DNA of 64,000 bases from Aquilaria yunnanensis (Eukaryota; Streptophyta; Magnoliopsida; Malvales; Thymelaeaceae), in NCBI GenBank assembly GCA_039654915.1, contig CM077596.1:70867751-70931750 (forward strand), given 5' to 3'. The position numbers and the translations under genes were made by a program. Of this stretch, positions 1 to 12,566 are shown one piece after another (within the stretch, counting starts at the first letter, position 1; each line of letters starts with the position of its first letter). The notes below the pieces were generated by a model. The model was not told the DNA's origin. It saw only the letters and a list, made by a program, of their open reading frames with translations, and made no database searches.

Positions 1-916
1 AAAAAGTGATAGAAGTTGGGGGGAAAGTGCATAGTTAATCGTAATACTTAGGGAATTTTTTTATTTGGGTCCTAAAATTTTATTATTTTTTTAATTCTAT
101 CCTAAAACTATGAAAATGTGTATATTGTTAGTTCTAAATTTTTTTATTCCAAATTCCATTTTCTTTTTCATTTTCTAAAGGTTATTATTTCTTTTACTTA
201 CTTTTTTACTGTTAGGTTCATTCACTAGCTAGCACAATTCAAACTGATTTTTTTTCTATCTTGGTATATATAGGTAAGCTCAGGTAAAATTTTGTTGACC
301 TTGCTTCACATTTCCTTTTGATTATTTGGAAGTGCCAAAGAAAGTGCGCTACACTGTAATTTCATAAGTCTGGAACAACTATGGTATGCAAAAAGCCTTA
401 TTCAATGGAAGGAAGTAGAGCCTATAAATATTATGAGATATATTCATGAGTGTTATAAGAAGAAAGATAATAATTTGATTTGAACCTTTAGTTTGTGACA
501 TTGATCTAATCTTGAATTTTTGCTCAATAATCAAATGATAGGGAAAAAAATCATGGATTTGAAAATTTTTCTTAAATATTCATTTCAACAATTTTCACAT
601 TTAGAGGTAAAGATTACTTGTTTGTCATTAGACACTAGGGTTTATGGTAATTCTTTGTGACTTCAATGTTTGATTTCAAATTTTTCTAAGAATAGATCTC
701 TTCTTTTATGATATGTAACTCAAATTTCAAATAGCACCTAATGCATTCAAATCCTTCTAGATTTTTTTGTAAAGAGGCTTCTAGAAAACTTAAAATGTAA
801 TTTTCATAATCCTTGCCCCGTCTGTTGTCATCTAGACCAAGAAATTTAATTTTTGCTCGAAACTTAGGTTGTAAGTGTGGCATCTTCAAGTTAGTGTAAG
901 TTCAAAATATAAATGT
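1..916. other. AT-rich intergenic stretch, no gene seen
   Basis: No convincing coding region or structural RNA is visible. Near 61-150 there is a phrase-like run of the type seen in terminal repeats of Mutator-like elements, but I could not find a partner end. Confidence 0.5.
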
Positions 917-1885
917 GTTGACATCCAATTTTTTCCGAGCACTAACTTTTGCTTAATTTTTAGGTTAAGAAAATTAGTTTATGGGGCATTTTCTTTTTTA
1001 GGGACTAGTTGGTCATTTGTTAGGAGTTTGGGTCATTTTTGTCATTTTAGGGTGTTGCATAGTTAGTTGGTCTAGTCACATTTAGGTTACATTGTTATTT
1101 TGGTCTAAGTGGTCATCTAGGGTAGAAATATGAGTTAATTTAGTTTAGGCACTAATTTGGAATCCTAAAGGTCTTGTAGGGTCAATTTAGGAAAAACATG
1201 AAGGTTTGGGGGAAAACTATAAATTTTTAGAGGATTTTAGGGAAAAAAATGAAAAGTTTGAGGTAAATTTGTCAGAAATGGGGAGTTTGGGGGGCAAATA
1301 TGTTGAGATCCTGAAGTTTTAAGGAAATCTAGAAAATTTTAGGAAGTTTTGGGCTCAATTGACAAATCTTTAAAGTTTTGGGTTAAATTAAAATTCACAC
1401 AGAATTTAGGGCAAGATCAACAGTTTGAGAGTTTTATTTGACTTAAACTGATACTTTACCATATTATATCCTAATCTCATCAAATTGAATTTAGATTAAG
1501 TTTAAACTCTGTAAAATCTAGCTAATCTCGCCTAAGACTCCCTAGTATAAATATGGGTCAGTATTTACATGAAAAAAAAGGGGAAAAATCGTAACCCTAA
1601 GATCTAGTCGATAGAGAACCTTCGCTTTACTACCTTTGTTTTTCTTTAAAGTAGAGCACCCAGACTTTTTACCACCTCTAATAACCTTCATTTTTTTTTA
1701 TGGTCAATATTTCCTTATGCTCTTTTGTCATTATTTTTGTGTGTCTTTCTAGCCTCGGATCATTGCATCACTGCATCGGTTGCTTTTACAGTAATACACT
1801 CATCAATGTCATAGACATAGCACTCTCAAGGCCTGATATAATACTTAAGAGACTCTCTAAGTGTGAAAAAGTACCTAATTAAATG
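917..1885. mobile_element. Possible LTR retrotransposon remnant (solo LTR-like)
   Basis: The stretch opens with TGTTGACATCCAATTTTTTC, an opening resembling LTRs of plant Gypsy/Tat-type elements. It then runs through long lines of short G-rich phrases (gggg, tttgggg). Near 1545 it has a TATA-like TATAAATATG, followed by a leader-like GTAACCCTAAGATC at about 1590. No gag or pol reading frame, primer-binding site or matching second LTR is visible. I could not define a clean 5-bp duplication, so the right boundary is a guess. It may simply be intergenic sequence. Confidence 0.28.
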
Positions 1886-4017
1886 GCGTATCTTGTTCAG
1901 AAGTTGCAATTTGTTTTCTTCCTAGTTTTCATATATTCCAATTGTTGAGAAATTTTCAAGGGGTAAAAAAACAGTTGAAGTTGTTAGAATATCGATTTGT
2001 AGATGGAGCATCTATTGATAAGAGTTATACTTCTTTCTATGTTGCCAATAAAACCATCCCAAGGTTGAAAATTGTCGTACATGTGATTTTTATAGTTTTG
2101 GTTTTCATAATTTTAGGATTGATCAAGTACAAAATTGTAAAATTTTAAAACTTAAATAGAAAAGTTTTCTGAGTGTTATAATTGATTGTGCACTATCTCC
2201 AACTTCTGTCACTTTTTAACCTATAATATAACGACAAGACAATTGAAACAATAATTATATAGCTTAAGAATGATTAGTATAACTTTTCATATTATTTTTT
2301 ATGAATAAACAGCGTTGGATATAATTTAACATTAAATATGATTTACAATGGCTTGCGACTTTTTTCAGAAAAACAAAAAAAAAAAAGAAACAGAAGAAAA
2401 AAAATTGATGTGATTGAAAAGCAAGCAGAGTCGTCATTGATGATAAAATAAAAGAATGATTGGTGTGTAAGTTGGTGGTGGTACTACAGTAGCCGGCATG
2501 AGAATGAGGATCCGGTGAATAAGTTGCGGAGCTCTAATTATTATCAAATAATAGTCCTGTCCTGCCTTCGCCTTTTTTCCCCCTCCTTTTTTTCTTTCAT
2601 GACTTTGCTGGCCTCTCATGAGTCATGAGCTTTTAGTCTTCTTGGGCGACGAGTTGGGCGACAGTGGCAAACATCCAAATTCCAAACATCTCACCAAAAT
2701 CACTGAAAATGCCAAAGTTCTCTATCCCGCTGTGTCAATATTTTCATATATCGATCTTCCTTATGTCACTGGGTTTTTGTAATCTTTATTTATAATCATT
2801 TTAATCACAAAAAAGAAAACCAATTATTTTGATTAAATTTTAATTGTATGGTTAAGTACCAATAATTAATGCAAACTTTGTCATGTTGAGAACTATGGTT
2901 CAACATTTGAAAAGGTAATATCTGAGGAATGTGATCTAATCATTGCTAATAGAATAATTACTGATCGAGGAAGGAAACTGTAAACGCTTTATCAGTTGGA
3001 AATTATCATCATCACTTGTCCATCCCCTCACATAATTTTCACATCATGATCGATCAAAACATGGACAACATGGTGCATCCATCACACGTTTTCCATGTGA
3101 GTCATTTGAACCTTTGGAAAAAATTTCTAAAGAGTTTGAGTCATCCAAAAAAGTTTGAGTCATCACTTAAATTTGAATGATTCAAGAAAAAGTATGAAGG
3201 CAATTATATTTATTTAGTTTATTTTCTGCATATTTAATGCACGGATACCTAAAATATTTGGTGGTACATATCATTTTTTTTAGAAAGAAAAATTAACTAA
3301 CAAATGAAAAGGACCTTACCATCCTCTCTCTCTCTCCGCTGTACCGCGCAAAAATCTAAGTATCTGACACAACAAACATTGGTGCATTTTTGGGCTCAGA
3401 TTCCCTTCTTGTCTTCCTCTCTGCTATAACGCTTCCAATCGCAGCAAAATGAAGAAACTCATGCACTCTATATATAGTTTAGTAGTATATATCTTAATAA
3501 ATTAATAGGTATATTGGAATCTAGCAACATATATATATCCTTATTTTGATCGATCCATATAGGAAATTATCACATAATAATAACAAAGCCATATATATAC
3601 CATCGTTAACCTCCATGCATGGCTCCATTTCTAAAATAAATATTATATAAAAATCTGCATGATTAAAGTAGGAAATTAATACTCTATATAGGCTTGGCTC
3701 CTTTTTCTGCTATACATATCGATTTCCACTACACCAGAACAAAAATAAAAACATTATTAATCATGAAATTTCTTTAGAAAAATAAACGGCAAAAAAAAAA
3801 GTCTACTAGTCCCGCAAGCGATGACGAGATATATAGCAACAAACTCCATTCAGTAGTCTGAATGGGGACAGGTACTATTTAATGGACATCAACAGTAATC
3901 ATAAATACATGACAATCCAATTCACTAATAGGTCCCCAACTTTTTTCCGTTACACTTGAGCCACTGACATATGGGTGGATCCACCTATACCCGCCCATCT
4001 CTCCAAAAATTTGCACG
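1886..4017. other. Intergenic region downstream of the TDIF gene
   Basis: AT-rich sequence with scattered TATATA runs and a short CT microsatellite near 3322. The small open frames here have no recognisable features. It holds the 3' flank of the minus-strand CLE gene. Confidence 0.5.
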
Positions 4018-4332
4018 TTACCTGTTGGAAATAGGGTTCGGGCCACTGGGGACCTCGTGCGCGGCGGCTCCGAACTCTCTGCGAGGCCGTCGCATTTGCT
4101 CCCTACGCGGCTGAAAGTTGACAGCAACGGTGCTGGAAGCGGATTGCGGAGGAGAACCGGAGAGCATTCGCCTGATGGAAACCGGTGCTTTCGGCGATGC
4201 CTTCATAGGGTTCTGAGATGAGCTGGTAGTAAGTATGAGGAAGAGGAGGAGGAGAAGAGAAAGAAAGCAAAAGAGAGAGTAGAGCGGCGTCGTTTTGGAG
4301 ATCTGATCGGAGGCTGAGTCCGGATGTGCCAT
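4018..4332 (-). CDS. CLE41/44-like: CLE peptide precursor of the TDIF (CLE41/CLE44) class
   Basis: This is a single-exon frame of 104 residues. It has an N-terminal hydrophobic signal sequence (about residues 17-35, rich in Leu and Phe), a variable basic middle (arginine clusters at 77-85), and a C-terminal CLE motif HEVPSGPNPISN at residues 92-103. That 12-mer equals the TDIF peptide of Arabidopsis CLE41/CLE44. In that family TDIF is cleaved, hydroxyproline-modified and secreted from phloem. It is read by the PXY/TDR receptor kinase to maintain cambium and block xylem differentiation. The ATG at 4332 is chosen because it places the signal segment as in CLE44. An open frame continues upstream but only from a TTG. 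One Arg follows the motif before the stop, an extra tail residue compared with Arabidopsis CLE41/44. Class assignment is firm; the specific paralogue is not. Confidence 0.92.
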   Translation of the reverse strand: MAHPDSASDQISKTTPLYSLFCFLSLLLLLFLILTTSSSQNPMKASPKAPVSIRRMLSGSPPQSASSTVAVNFQPRREQMRRPRREFGAAAHEVPSGPNPISNR

Positions 4333-4439
4333 GCAATCGAGAGAGAAGATGAAGAAGCAGAACCAACCCCCCAAGAGCCCAGCAGGCTTCAATATCCATT
4401 AACCAGCAGCGCCAAGGCTGAGAGAGAAAGTTGGTGTTG

Positions 4440-4470
4440 CAAAGAGAGAGAGAGAGAAAGAGAGAGGAAA
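4440..4470. repeat. GA/CT microsatellite in the TDIF gene leader
   Basis: A run of gagagaga units lies about 110 bases upstream of the CLE start codon. On the coding (minus) strand it is a CT-rich tract, common in plant 5' leaders and core promoters. Its role here is inferred from position only. Confidence 0.6.
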
Positions 4471-4599
4471 AGGAGATCAGGAGAAGGTTCAAATAAAGTG
4501 AGGATTGGAGAGGAAGTTTGGAAATTGGTACACATTAATGTTTGTTTGTTTACTATACTACGTACTATTCTGGAACCAACTTAACTTGGAAGTATATCT

Positions 4600-5577
4600 G
4601 GACGCTGTCGCCTTTTCCTTGAAAATTTCTCAAAATAGTCTTTCTCAACTTCATATATATATAAAATTAGACTATGAACCATGTTTATATATTATCTATA
4701 TTCATATATCATGTAAACATTATTACAAATCTGTTTAACTCATAAAATTATAGTCTCCGAAAAAGACAACACTCATATTTGACATATACTATATATGTTC
4801 ATACAGTAGTGTATAAAATATTTCTTATCTACATATTATCATAATATTTTTAATTACTTTAGGATATATCAAATATTCAATTTGGTATAAGTATAATTTA
4901 GTATTATATGAGCACTATTAGACTAGTGTGAATACCATAATATTTGTTTATGAACTGTAGTTAATTCCGCGGATTTAATGAATGCCTATACATGTAACTT
5001 GACTTGGAATAGTTTTTCAGGGCTTGTTGCATCTAATTGTTTTCTTTTTTTACAAAATAATAACTCCGATTAAATTGCAGGTTTTCAAAACTAACAGAGT
5101 GTTAAAAGTAAAAATCATTACAAAATGCAACAGATAGTTATACATAATTTATAGATGATTGGCACAACTCTACTTTTAAACTTTATTTGCCACATGAATT
5201 CTTAAAAAGTACTAAAATAAGAAATTCATATTCCTTGTATTGAAACTAAATTTGTCAGTACATCTTTCGGGGAAGGAAAACATAGGCATACACATGCCTA
5301 AATATCATACACTGTTCGTACAGATTATTTTTTGAACCACAAGAATTTCATTAAAATGGAAATGAAAATATACAACATTTGATGAAGCCCAGCAGGGCGC
5401 TGAACTTACCACTGCTCACAGGATATAAATAATATCCGATATTACCCGACTGCATTATTCACAGTACACGACTGTTGTTACCTGTTTTTCTGACTTGTGA
5501 GAACTGAAGCCTAATGTTGATGTAGTTGCAAACTTATTTGTTTACTTGTTTTGTTCAACTAGTTCCTGTCCAACGGA
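4600..5577. other. Intergenic region upstream of the TDIF gene
   Basis: Very AT-rich sequence with TATATATATA tracts around 4653-4670 that could include a distal promoter element on the minus strand. No gene is seen. Confidence 0.4.
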
Positions 5578-5832
5578 TTATTCCCTCCATTTAGTATTAA
5601 TTGACTCTTAATTTACCTTTTTTAATTGAAGTTTGACTTAAACATATTTATATATATTAATATGTATTGAAAAAAGTTCTTAAAAATAATATTTAGAAAC
5701 TATAATTTTTAAAGTTTCATTTTCATATAAATTATTCATATTTTTATAATAAATTTTGGAAGAAATAAAATCATAAATTAATTATTATGAATAGTAAAAG
5801 GATCAGTTTTTGTGAAATAAAGAGAGTATTAT
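5578..5832. mobile_element. Stowaway-like MITE
   Basis: About 255 bp with ends resembling the plant Stowaway signature: TATTCCCTCCATTTAGTATT on the left, and on the right the inverted counterpart ending AAATAAAGAGAGTATTA. The interior is AT-rich and has no reading frame. The family assignment rests on the CTCCCTCC-type terminus. The terminal repeats are imperfect. Confidence 0.5.
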
Positions 5833-6890
5833 ATAAGAAAAGTATCACTGATTACTTATATTGCAATATAATTATGATTTAATTAAAAAAAGTAACTGAA
5901 TAGAATATTAATATATATGCATAATATATAATGTTAGAGATATCATTAATTTTATATTCTAATATTATATATATATAACGTATGAAGAATTATATACTAT
6001 GTAAGTTTTACAGGCATATAATTAACAAAAGCTTTGAGCAATCATAATTAACTAACTTTTAGGAATTAAGCTAAATGCTGTTAAAAAAAAGCTGACAAAT
6101 AATATATCCAACTATTTGATGAAATATCAAAAGTTCTTATCATCAATTATGTTCATAAATGTTGAATTCAAAAACTATATATAAAATACTAGTACACGTA
6201 AAAGAAGAAAATAAATAGAATCAAAATAATGAAATAGAGTATATTGTTGATAACCATAATTCTTCAATATGACTATAAAACTATGAACATATACTATCAT
6301 CACATCAATTAGATGAAGTGATGAAAGAAAAAGGAAGAAAAACGCCACTATATGTTTTACTATGATGTGATTTACATTACATAGTTTATCTCAAAATAAT
6401 TATAAGTTTTATAACTATTGAATATCACGGTTGTTTTTTTTTTTTTCAAAAATAACCAAGGCATGATCTAATTGTTAAAACTTGTGATTATGATTGATCA
6501 AGAGGTATATAAGCTTTAATCTCTTTTATTTATTTTTTTAAGTCCAATCTCTTTTTTCCTTTGGCGTCCCTATCATGTACAATGAAAAACAAGAACTCCC
6601 TTTCCAAAATAATATTTTCCACAATTAAAATTTTCTTAAATGATTTATATTTGAATATTCAAATGGATATTATCAATTTTTTTTAAGTTAGCTAATGTTT
6701 CTACTACATTATGGATTTCTTCCACTGGGTTTTTTCTTAAACTGATCCTAAACATCCTTTACCAATTATAATAATAATACACTAATCACGAATTATATTT
6801 CATGATAATGCTAAAAGAAAAATGCCAATGTAAATGTTTATTTACTTACTACATATAAAAAAATAATAATAAGTGAACTTTCCTAATCTT
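5833..6890. other. AT-rich intergenic stretch
   Basis: Nothing gene-like is seen. The sequence consists of AT-rich runs with a few homopolymers. Confidence 0.5.
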
Positions 6891-7100
6891 TTATTTTCTT
6901 AGAGATAATCAATTGGCTCATTAGGATTACAATAGCCCTAGCTGTTGGTAAATGTCTGTTCGAAAAATATGTTTCCAATGGCCTTGGTCATTGGTAAATT
7001 CCTATGATCTTTGCCATTTGCTATTGGAAATTTCCAACATCAAGGACACTGGAAAACCTTTTTAAACATAAATAAATATATATATATATATATAGACGAG
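6890..7100. mobile_element. CACTA subterminal-repeat fragment
   Basis: Several degenerate copies of the TTTCCAACGGC-type motif and its inverse (for example GTTTCCAATGGCC and CTATTGGAAATTTCC) occur here, outside the clear CACTA terminus at 7874. This points to a fragment of a related element. No CACTA end was found in this piece. A short TA tract follows at about 7078-7095. Confidence 0.4.
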
Positions 7101-7873
7101 CAAATACATTGAATGCAAAAACATACTTAGAAGTACCAAATTTGATACATGTTATCACAAGCAAAACTTAGAATTAGCAAGAAACCACACTTTCAACTTC
7201 TTTGTTTGTCTTCTACATTAGAATATGAGTGATACACAACTCAATTTTGTTGCCAATACATAAGTTCAAATCACATAAAAACTATTCACTGTATTAAAAA
7301 AAATTTACATAATGCTTTAACTATCCATAATGATGTATTTGTACTCAAAGTAAATGATTCATCATAAAAGTAGTTTCTTTTTGCACACCATGTAGAGGAA
7401 AGAAAACAAAGACAATTAAATGATAATGAATGAAAACATGATACTCAAACTCCCAAGAATTAAAGAGGTATACTCTCATTTGTCCTTTACTTCTGCCTAT
7501 AGAAGTTAGATGACTAGTTGCACATGTGCATGGTAAATTTAGTAGCAAGAAAATAGAACTATCAAGAGAAGAGTAGATTGATAAGGTTGAGCAATTGACT
7601 TTACCCAATTTGAAATTTTAAGGCAAGGTTTGTTGCTAAGAAAATACATAAACTTTCTCTTTATTCTTCTCACAAGAAAGATGTGCCAAAGCCTATTGTC
7701 CACCTTCAACATTGCCACAAATTACCCATTGATTACCAATCAAAGAAGTATATGAATCATTCAGCATTACTAAATAAACACATATATGAGAAATATTGAC
7801 CCTAAAAATGCCATTTATACCATCAAAACCCATCATCCTTTATAAACACAAAACCAATTTTTCAATAAGGACA

Positions 7874-10800
7874 CACTACTAAAAAATGGGCCTTTTCCAA
7901 CGGCTTTGCGTTGGGAAAATCATTCTTCCAATGCAAAGCCGTTGGAAAAGCATGCGTTGGAAAAATATTTCCAACGGCTCTTTTTTTTTTTTGCAGTTGG
8001 TATTTCCAACAGCCGAGGTTGTGGTAGGGGTTATGAGGCTTTCCAACGGCTTGTAGAAGAAAATAAAAAAATCATAATTTATAAATTACTAAATTATATT
8101 TTATATTTTATAATATGACTAAAAACTTTAAAATAATTATATCTTATACTTACATAACAAAATATTCAAAGGTAGGAGGTCAAAAAACTATAAAATTACA
8201 AAAATATGAAAATTAAAAAATTATAAAAATTACATAAGTTATGAAAAATCAGAAAAATCATTCTAAACTAAATCTCACAAATATCACATAAAACAAAAAA
8301 AAAAACAAGAAAAGCAAAGAATAGTAGTCAGATCCGAATTTGGAGGAGCACTGACGGATCGGAGCCAAAGCAGAACACCGGCGGATCTGGTGCGAGGTGA
8401 GCCAAGGCGGAAGATCGGGTAGCAGACGGCGAGCCTAAGCGGTCGGTCGGCGACGGAGACCGACAGAGAGCGAGTGACGAAGCAGAGAGAGCGAGCAATG
8501 GAGCACAGGCAGATATGGTGCATGCAAGAGCGACGGAGCACCGGCGGATCTAGCGTGAGGTGAGCCAAGGCGGAAGATCGGGCAGCAGACGACGAGCCTA
8601 GGCGATCAGTCGGTGACGAAGAGCGAGAGCGAGTGAAAGTAAGAACGAGCAGAGAGAACGAAAGCGAGCAGTAGAGGGAACGGTGAGGCGAGGAGCAGAG
8701 GGATGGGATAGATGAGGGAGAGAGAGATTGTGAGCAGTAGAAGCAGTGGAAGAGATTGTGAGCAGCAAAGGACTTGACTAGGGCTAGGTTAAGTTAAGAT
8801 GCATATATAAGTGTTATATGAGCTGGGCTTTAATATTTGGGCTGGGTTATAAAATATATGGGTTAAGTTATATTATAGTATAAAATATATGTTACATACA
8901 TTATAATATATAAAACATTGTAGTATAATATATATGATAGATTAATATATGTAATATATATGTTAATATATATATATATATATATCATATAATAATAATA
9001 TATGTATGGCATATACATCATATATCATATACTATGTATATGTTATTATGACATGTTTAAAATATGATATGTATTATAATATGTATAAAAATATACTATG
9101 TATAAATATAATAATAATGTGTAAGATATATATATGTATTAATATATATGTATTATGGTAAATATATATATAATCAATATCAATGCAATATAAATATGCA
9201 TATATATAAATGTGTGTGTATCTGATATATCAAAATATTTCCAACGGCCTCGGCAGTTGGAAAAATAAAAACATTTTAACTTACATATTTTCCAACGGCC
9301 TAGGTAGTAGCCGTTGGAAATAATAAATACTATTGCACACTCTAACTTACTTATTTTTCAACGGCCTAGGCAGTTGGAAAAATAAAAAATAGTTTCCAAC
9401 GGCTTAGGCCTTTGGAAACAATAAATACTGAGATGCATAGTTAATTTACATATTTCTCAACGGCTTATGCAATTGGAAAATAAAAAATATTTTCCAACGG
9501 TTTCGACCGTTGCAAAAATAAAAAAGTTTTCCAACAGGTGAAACAGTTGGAAACAATAAATACTAAGATGCATAATTTAACTTACTATTTTCCAACGGTT
9601 TAGGCCGTTGGAAAAGTGCCCTTTGAAAATTTTTCTACACTTCCAACAGCCAAGCAGTTGGAGATTTTTTTTCGGAATGATCAATTTTTTTCCACAGTTT
9701 AACATGTCATTGGAAATTTCCAACGGCTTGACTATTGGTAAAAAGGGTTTTTTTAGTGGTAACAATTAGCTCTCACATAAGAAATAATTAGCATGTTGGC
9801 AGTAAAATGAAATAATTAGCATAAATTCTAGTATATCAAGAGCAACAAAAAAAAATAGAATCACCAACATTACTCAACAAGGAAAATTTTTCGTTTATTA
9901 AAAGCTTCATACATTATATTTCAAACAAATATTCATCTTAATAAGGAGTTTTTTTCCATGGCTAATTACCTAATGCATATATATACACATACATCATACT
10001 GACTCAAACAAGTTAATTAAAACGGACAAGCTATAAATTTTTTCTATTAATTCCCTAAAACTAATGAAAATTAAAAAAAAATCAAACAATTGCATATATC
10101 AATGGGTAAACTAACAACTTCAATTCTAACAACAACAATAACAAATCACCAACATTTAACTCATTTCATAACCTACATTTCCAAGATTTTCATCATTTTT
10201 GCAAAAAAAAAAAAGAAACAAATGAAAATTAAAGATAAAAAATAAATCCTTCCACAACTTACCTTCAAATTGAACCATGAATGCTAGATCATGGTGGGTA
10301 AGCCTCCAAACTATGAAAACAAGTGAAAATTCACACTCATTTCACCCAAAAACTCCTAAATCTCAAAAACTCAGAAATAAAAAAAAATCACACAAAATAG
10401 GCTCTAAAATGCAAAAAATCATGCTTCTTTTGCTGAATCAACACCAAATCTACTAATTTAGGCTGAGGAAACAACAATGATGGAAGACCACAGCCGGACT
10501 TGCTAGTCTGTGCGAAATGCATGCATGTGTGTGCTTGTGAGAAAGAGAGGGATAAATAACAGAGGAGTTGGAACTGGACTAATTGGAGCTTGACACGGGT
10601 TGATTTTAACGGGCTGTTGGAAACTAAAAAAATGCACCATTTCATTAATTTGAAATTTCCAACGGTAAGGCTGTTCGAAACTAGGCTTCGCTTTTTCCAG
10701 CGGCTATACAGTATAACCATTGGAAACTAAAAAACAAAGCAAATTGTCTCAGTAATTCAAAATTTCCAACAATTTGGCCATTGGAGCTTTGCCGTTGGGA

Positions 10801-10926
10801 AACAGAAAAAAAAAAACACACACACACACACACACAAACAATTTCCAATCCTCTGCAATTGGAAATCAGTCTCCTCTTTGCAGATGGAATTTCGGTCGTT
10901 AGAAAATAAATATTTTTTTAGTAGTG
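7874..10926. mobile_element. Non-autonomous CACTA (En/Spm) element or nested pair
   Basis: The left end reads CACTACTAAAAAA. The right end at 10926 is its inverse, TTTTTTTAGTAGTG. A second similar right end (TTTTTTTAGTG) lies at 9758, so two elements may be nested or may share an end. Many copies of TTTCCAACGGC and its inverse GCCGTTGGAAA fill 7890-8055, 9238-9735 and 10605-10910, the dense subterminal arrays typical of CACTA elements. The middle (about 8330-8770) is GC-richer and contains an imperfect direct duplication. No transposase frame is visible. The 3-bp flanks (ACA and TAT) do not match, so the outer boundaries may come from different insertions. Confidence 0.72.
8373..8626. repeat. 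Imperfect direct repeat inside the CACTA element
   Basis: A GC-rich unit of roughly 90-100 bp occurs twice, at about 8373-8460 and 8537-8625. Both copies share GTGAGCCAAGGCGGAAGATC and GCAGACG(G/A)CGAGCCTA. It stands out from the surrounding AT-rich DNA and may be captured or duplicated promoter-like sequence. Confidence 0.65.
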
Positions 10927-10929
10927 TAT

Positions 10930-12563
10930 GAAAAGAGATTAATATTTTTTAAATTCATGGAAACAAAAAAAAAATGAATTTGTTTCATCTTTATAGTTCA
11001 AAGAAAATTTGTAACCAAATGTCTGTAAAAATTATATAATGGACATGCTTGGACTAAGGCAATAAATTAATTAGGATATGCATCTTTCTGACAAAAACAT
11101 AACTAAGATAATATACCCCCAAAAAAAAAAGAAAAGAAAATAAGCCCATAATCATTCATACTACAAAATGGCACATAATGTATATTAGTAAAGTAGTAAA
11201 ACTGAATTTTCATATAAAATTTTGATGTAACATTTATTTAACTTATTAATTAACTGTGTAATTATTAAATTTCTCACAGCTCATGCTTTATAATACACAC
11301 ACTCACATATATATAATAGATTATATTAAGTTTAAAATCTTGAAAGCACTAATATAGAAAATATTTCTCTTCTCAATATAAGATCAAGTGGGACGTATAC
11401 ATTCACCTCGTGGCACGTAAATCATGTGAAAGTGCAAGAGTTAGTAACTCTTTTATTTTTTAACAACAGCATTTTGAAAATTTTCGAAGTTTAAATTTTA
11501 TGGGAGAAAATATTAAAAAGATAAAATTGTATTAACAAGGTTATTTTCTGACATCACTCTTTAGCACTTTTGTATTAAATCCAACAAAGGTATCTTGATT
11601 ATCTTTTGTACCAAAACCTGTATAATAAAATGATCTTAATTTACTCCACTCCAAACAGAAAATCAATGAAATTTCAGCACATTTACCATTTAATTTCAAA
11701 GCAAACGTCTAACCAAATCAGAGACTGCAATCGGGCCAGTCCGAAATGTACTTCCAATCCCAAATACTTAACCTTTATTCTTTTTAGCTCGGTTTCAAAA
11801 TACTCGACCCTCTTCCTGGCTAAAAAGGTAAAGGAAAAACAACCATTCTTACCATGTATTTTATATGCAAAAATAATACAAGAGGAATTTTATAAAACTT
11901 AATTAATAAAAAAAATAAAAGAGACGAATTAAATTGAAACGGAAGGAGCAACATATAAAAGAGTTTATCTAACATGTGCACTGAAATAAATAAATAAATA
12001 AAAGAATGTGATTGAGCCAAACCCTATATGTTAAAACGTGGCATGTTAGACAATCCTATATGAAAAATAGGAAGTGGTTGAGATAAAGACGTCAGGTCTG
12101 TTCTTTTTCTCGCTTGGGCGGTTCCAAGAAAGTCTTTTCCTTGACTTGCCAATCCATCTACATGCATGTAAATGTGGTGTAGCATTGACTGGTAATTAAT
12201 TTTTTTCAAGGTGAATCGGCTGCAAGTCGTTGCTATAACTCGATCACTGTTGGGAGGTTGACCGCAAGAAAACAAAATTTGGAGTTCAGGAGGACAAAAA
12301 ATAATAACTTAGAGACTTAAACTCTGAAAAATGGGGTCAAATGACAAATAGTAAAGATTGAAGGTCAGTAAAGCACAGTGTCTAAATTGACGGATATTTT
12401 CCCGAAATAAATCTTTTTCGGACATTTTCCTGAATCGGGTCTTACAGTTTATTTTTATAAGCCCCCAATCACTGTGCTGTAGATCTCTATGGTGTGTTTT
12501 GACTGTTTTAGTATGTGTGTGTATGTATGTAATTTGGCTTACTTTTAAGTTTTCTTCTGCTTT
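10930..12563. other. Intergenic stretch between two CACTA elements
   Basis: AT-rich with short homopolymers. Small open frames at 11606-11902 and 12024-12569 show no recognisable domain, and I do not call them genes. Confidence 0.45.
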
Positions 12564-12566
12564 CCA

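Noticed and set aside
4333..4392. Longer TDIF precursor reading from 4392
   Set aside because: It would start at TTG. The first ATG (4332) already precedes a proper signal segment.
8284..8568. 94-codon minus-strand frame in the CACTA element
   Set aside because: The GC-rich duplicated island explains the open frame. No domain is visible, and a direct repeat interrupts it.
7874..10926. CRISPR-like array
   Set aside because: The repeats are inverted as well as direct, irregularly spaced, and bounded by CACTA termini in a plant genome.
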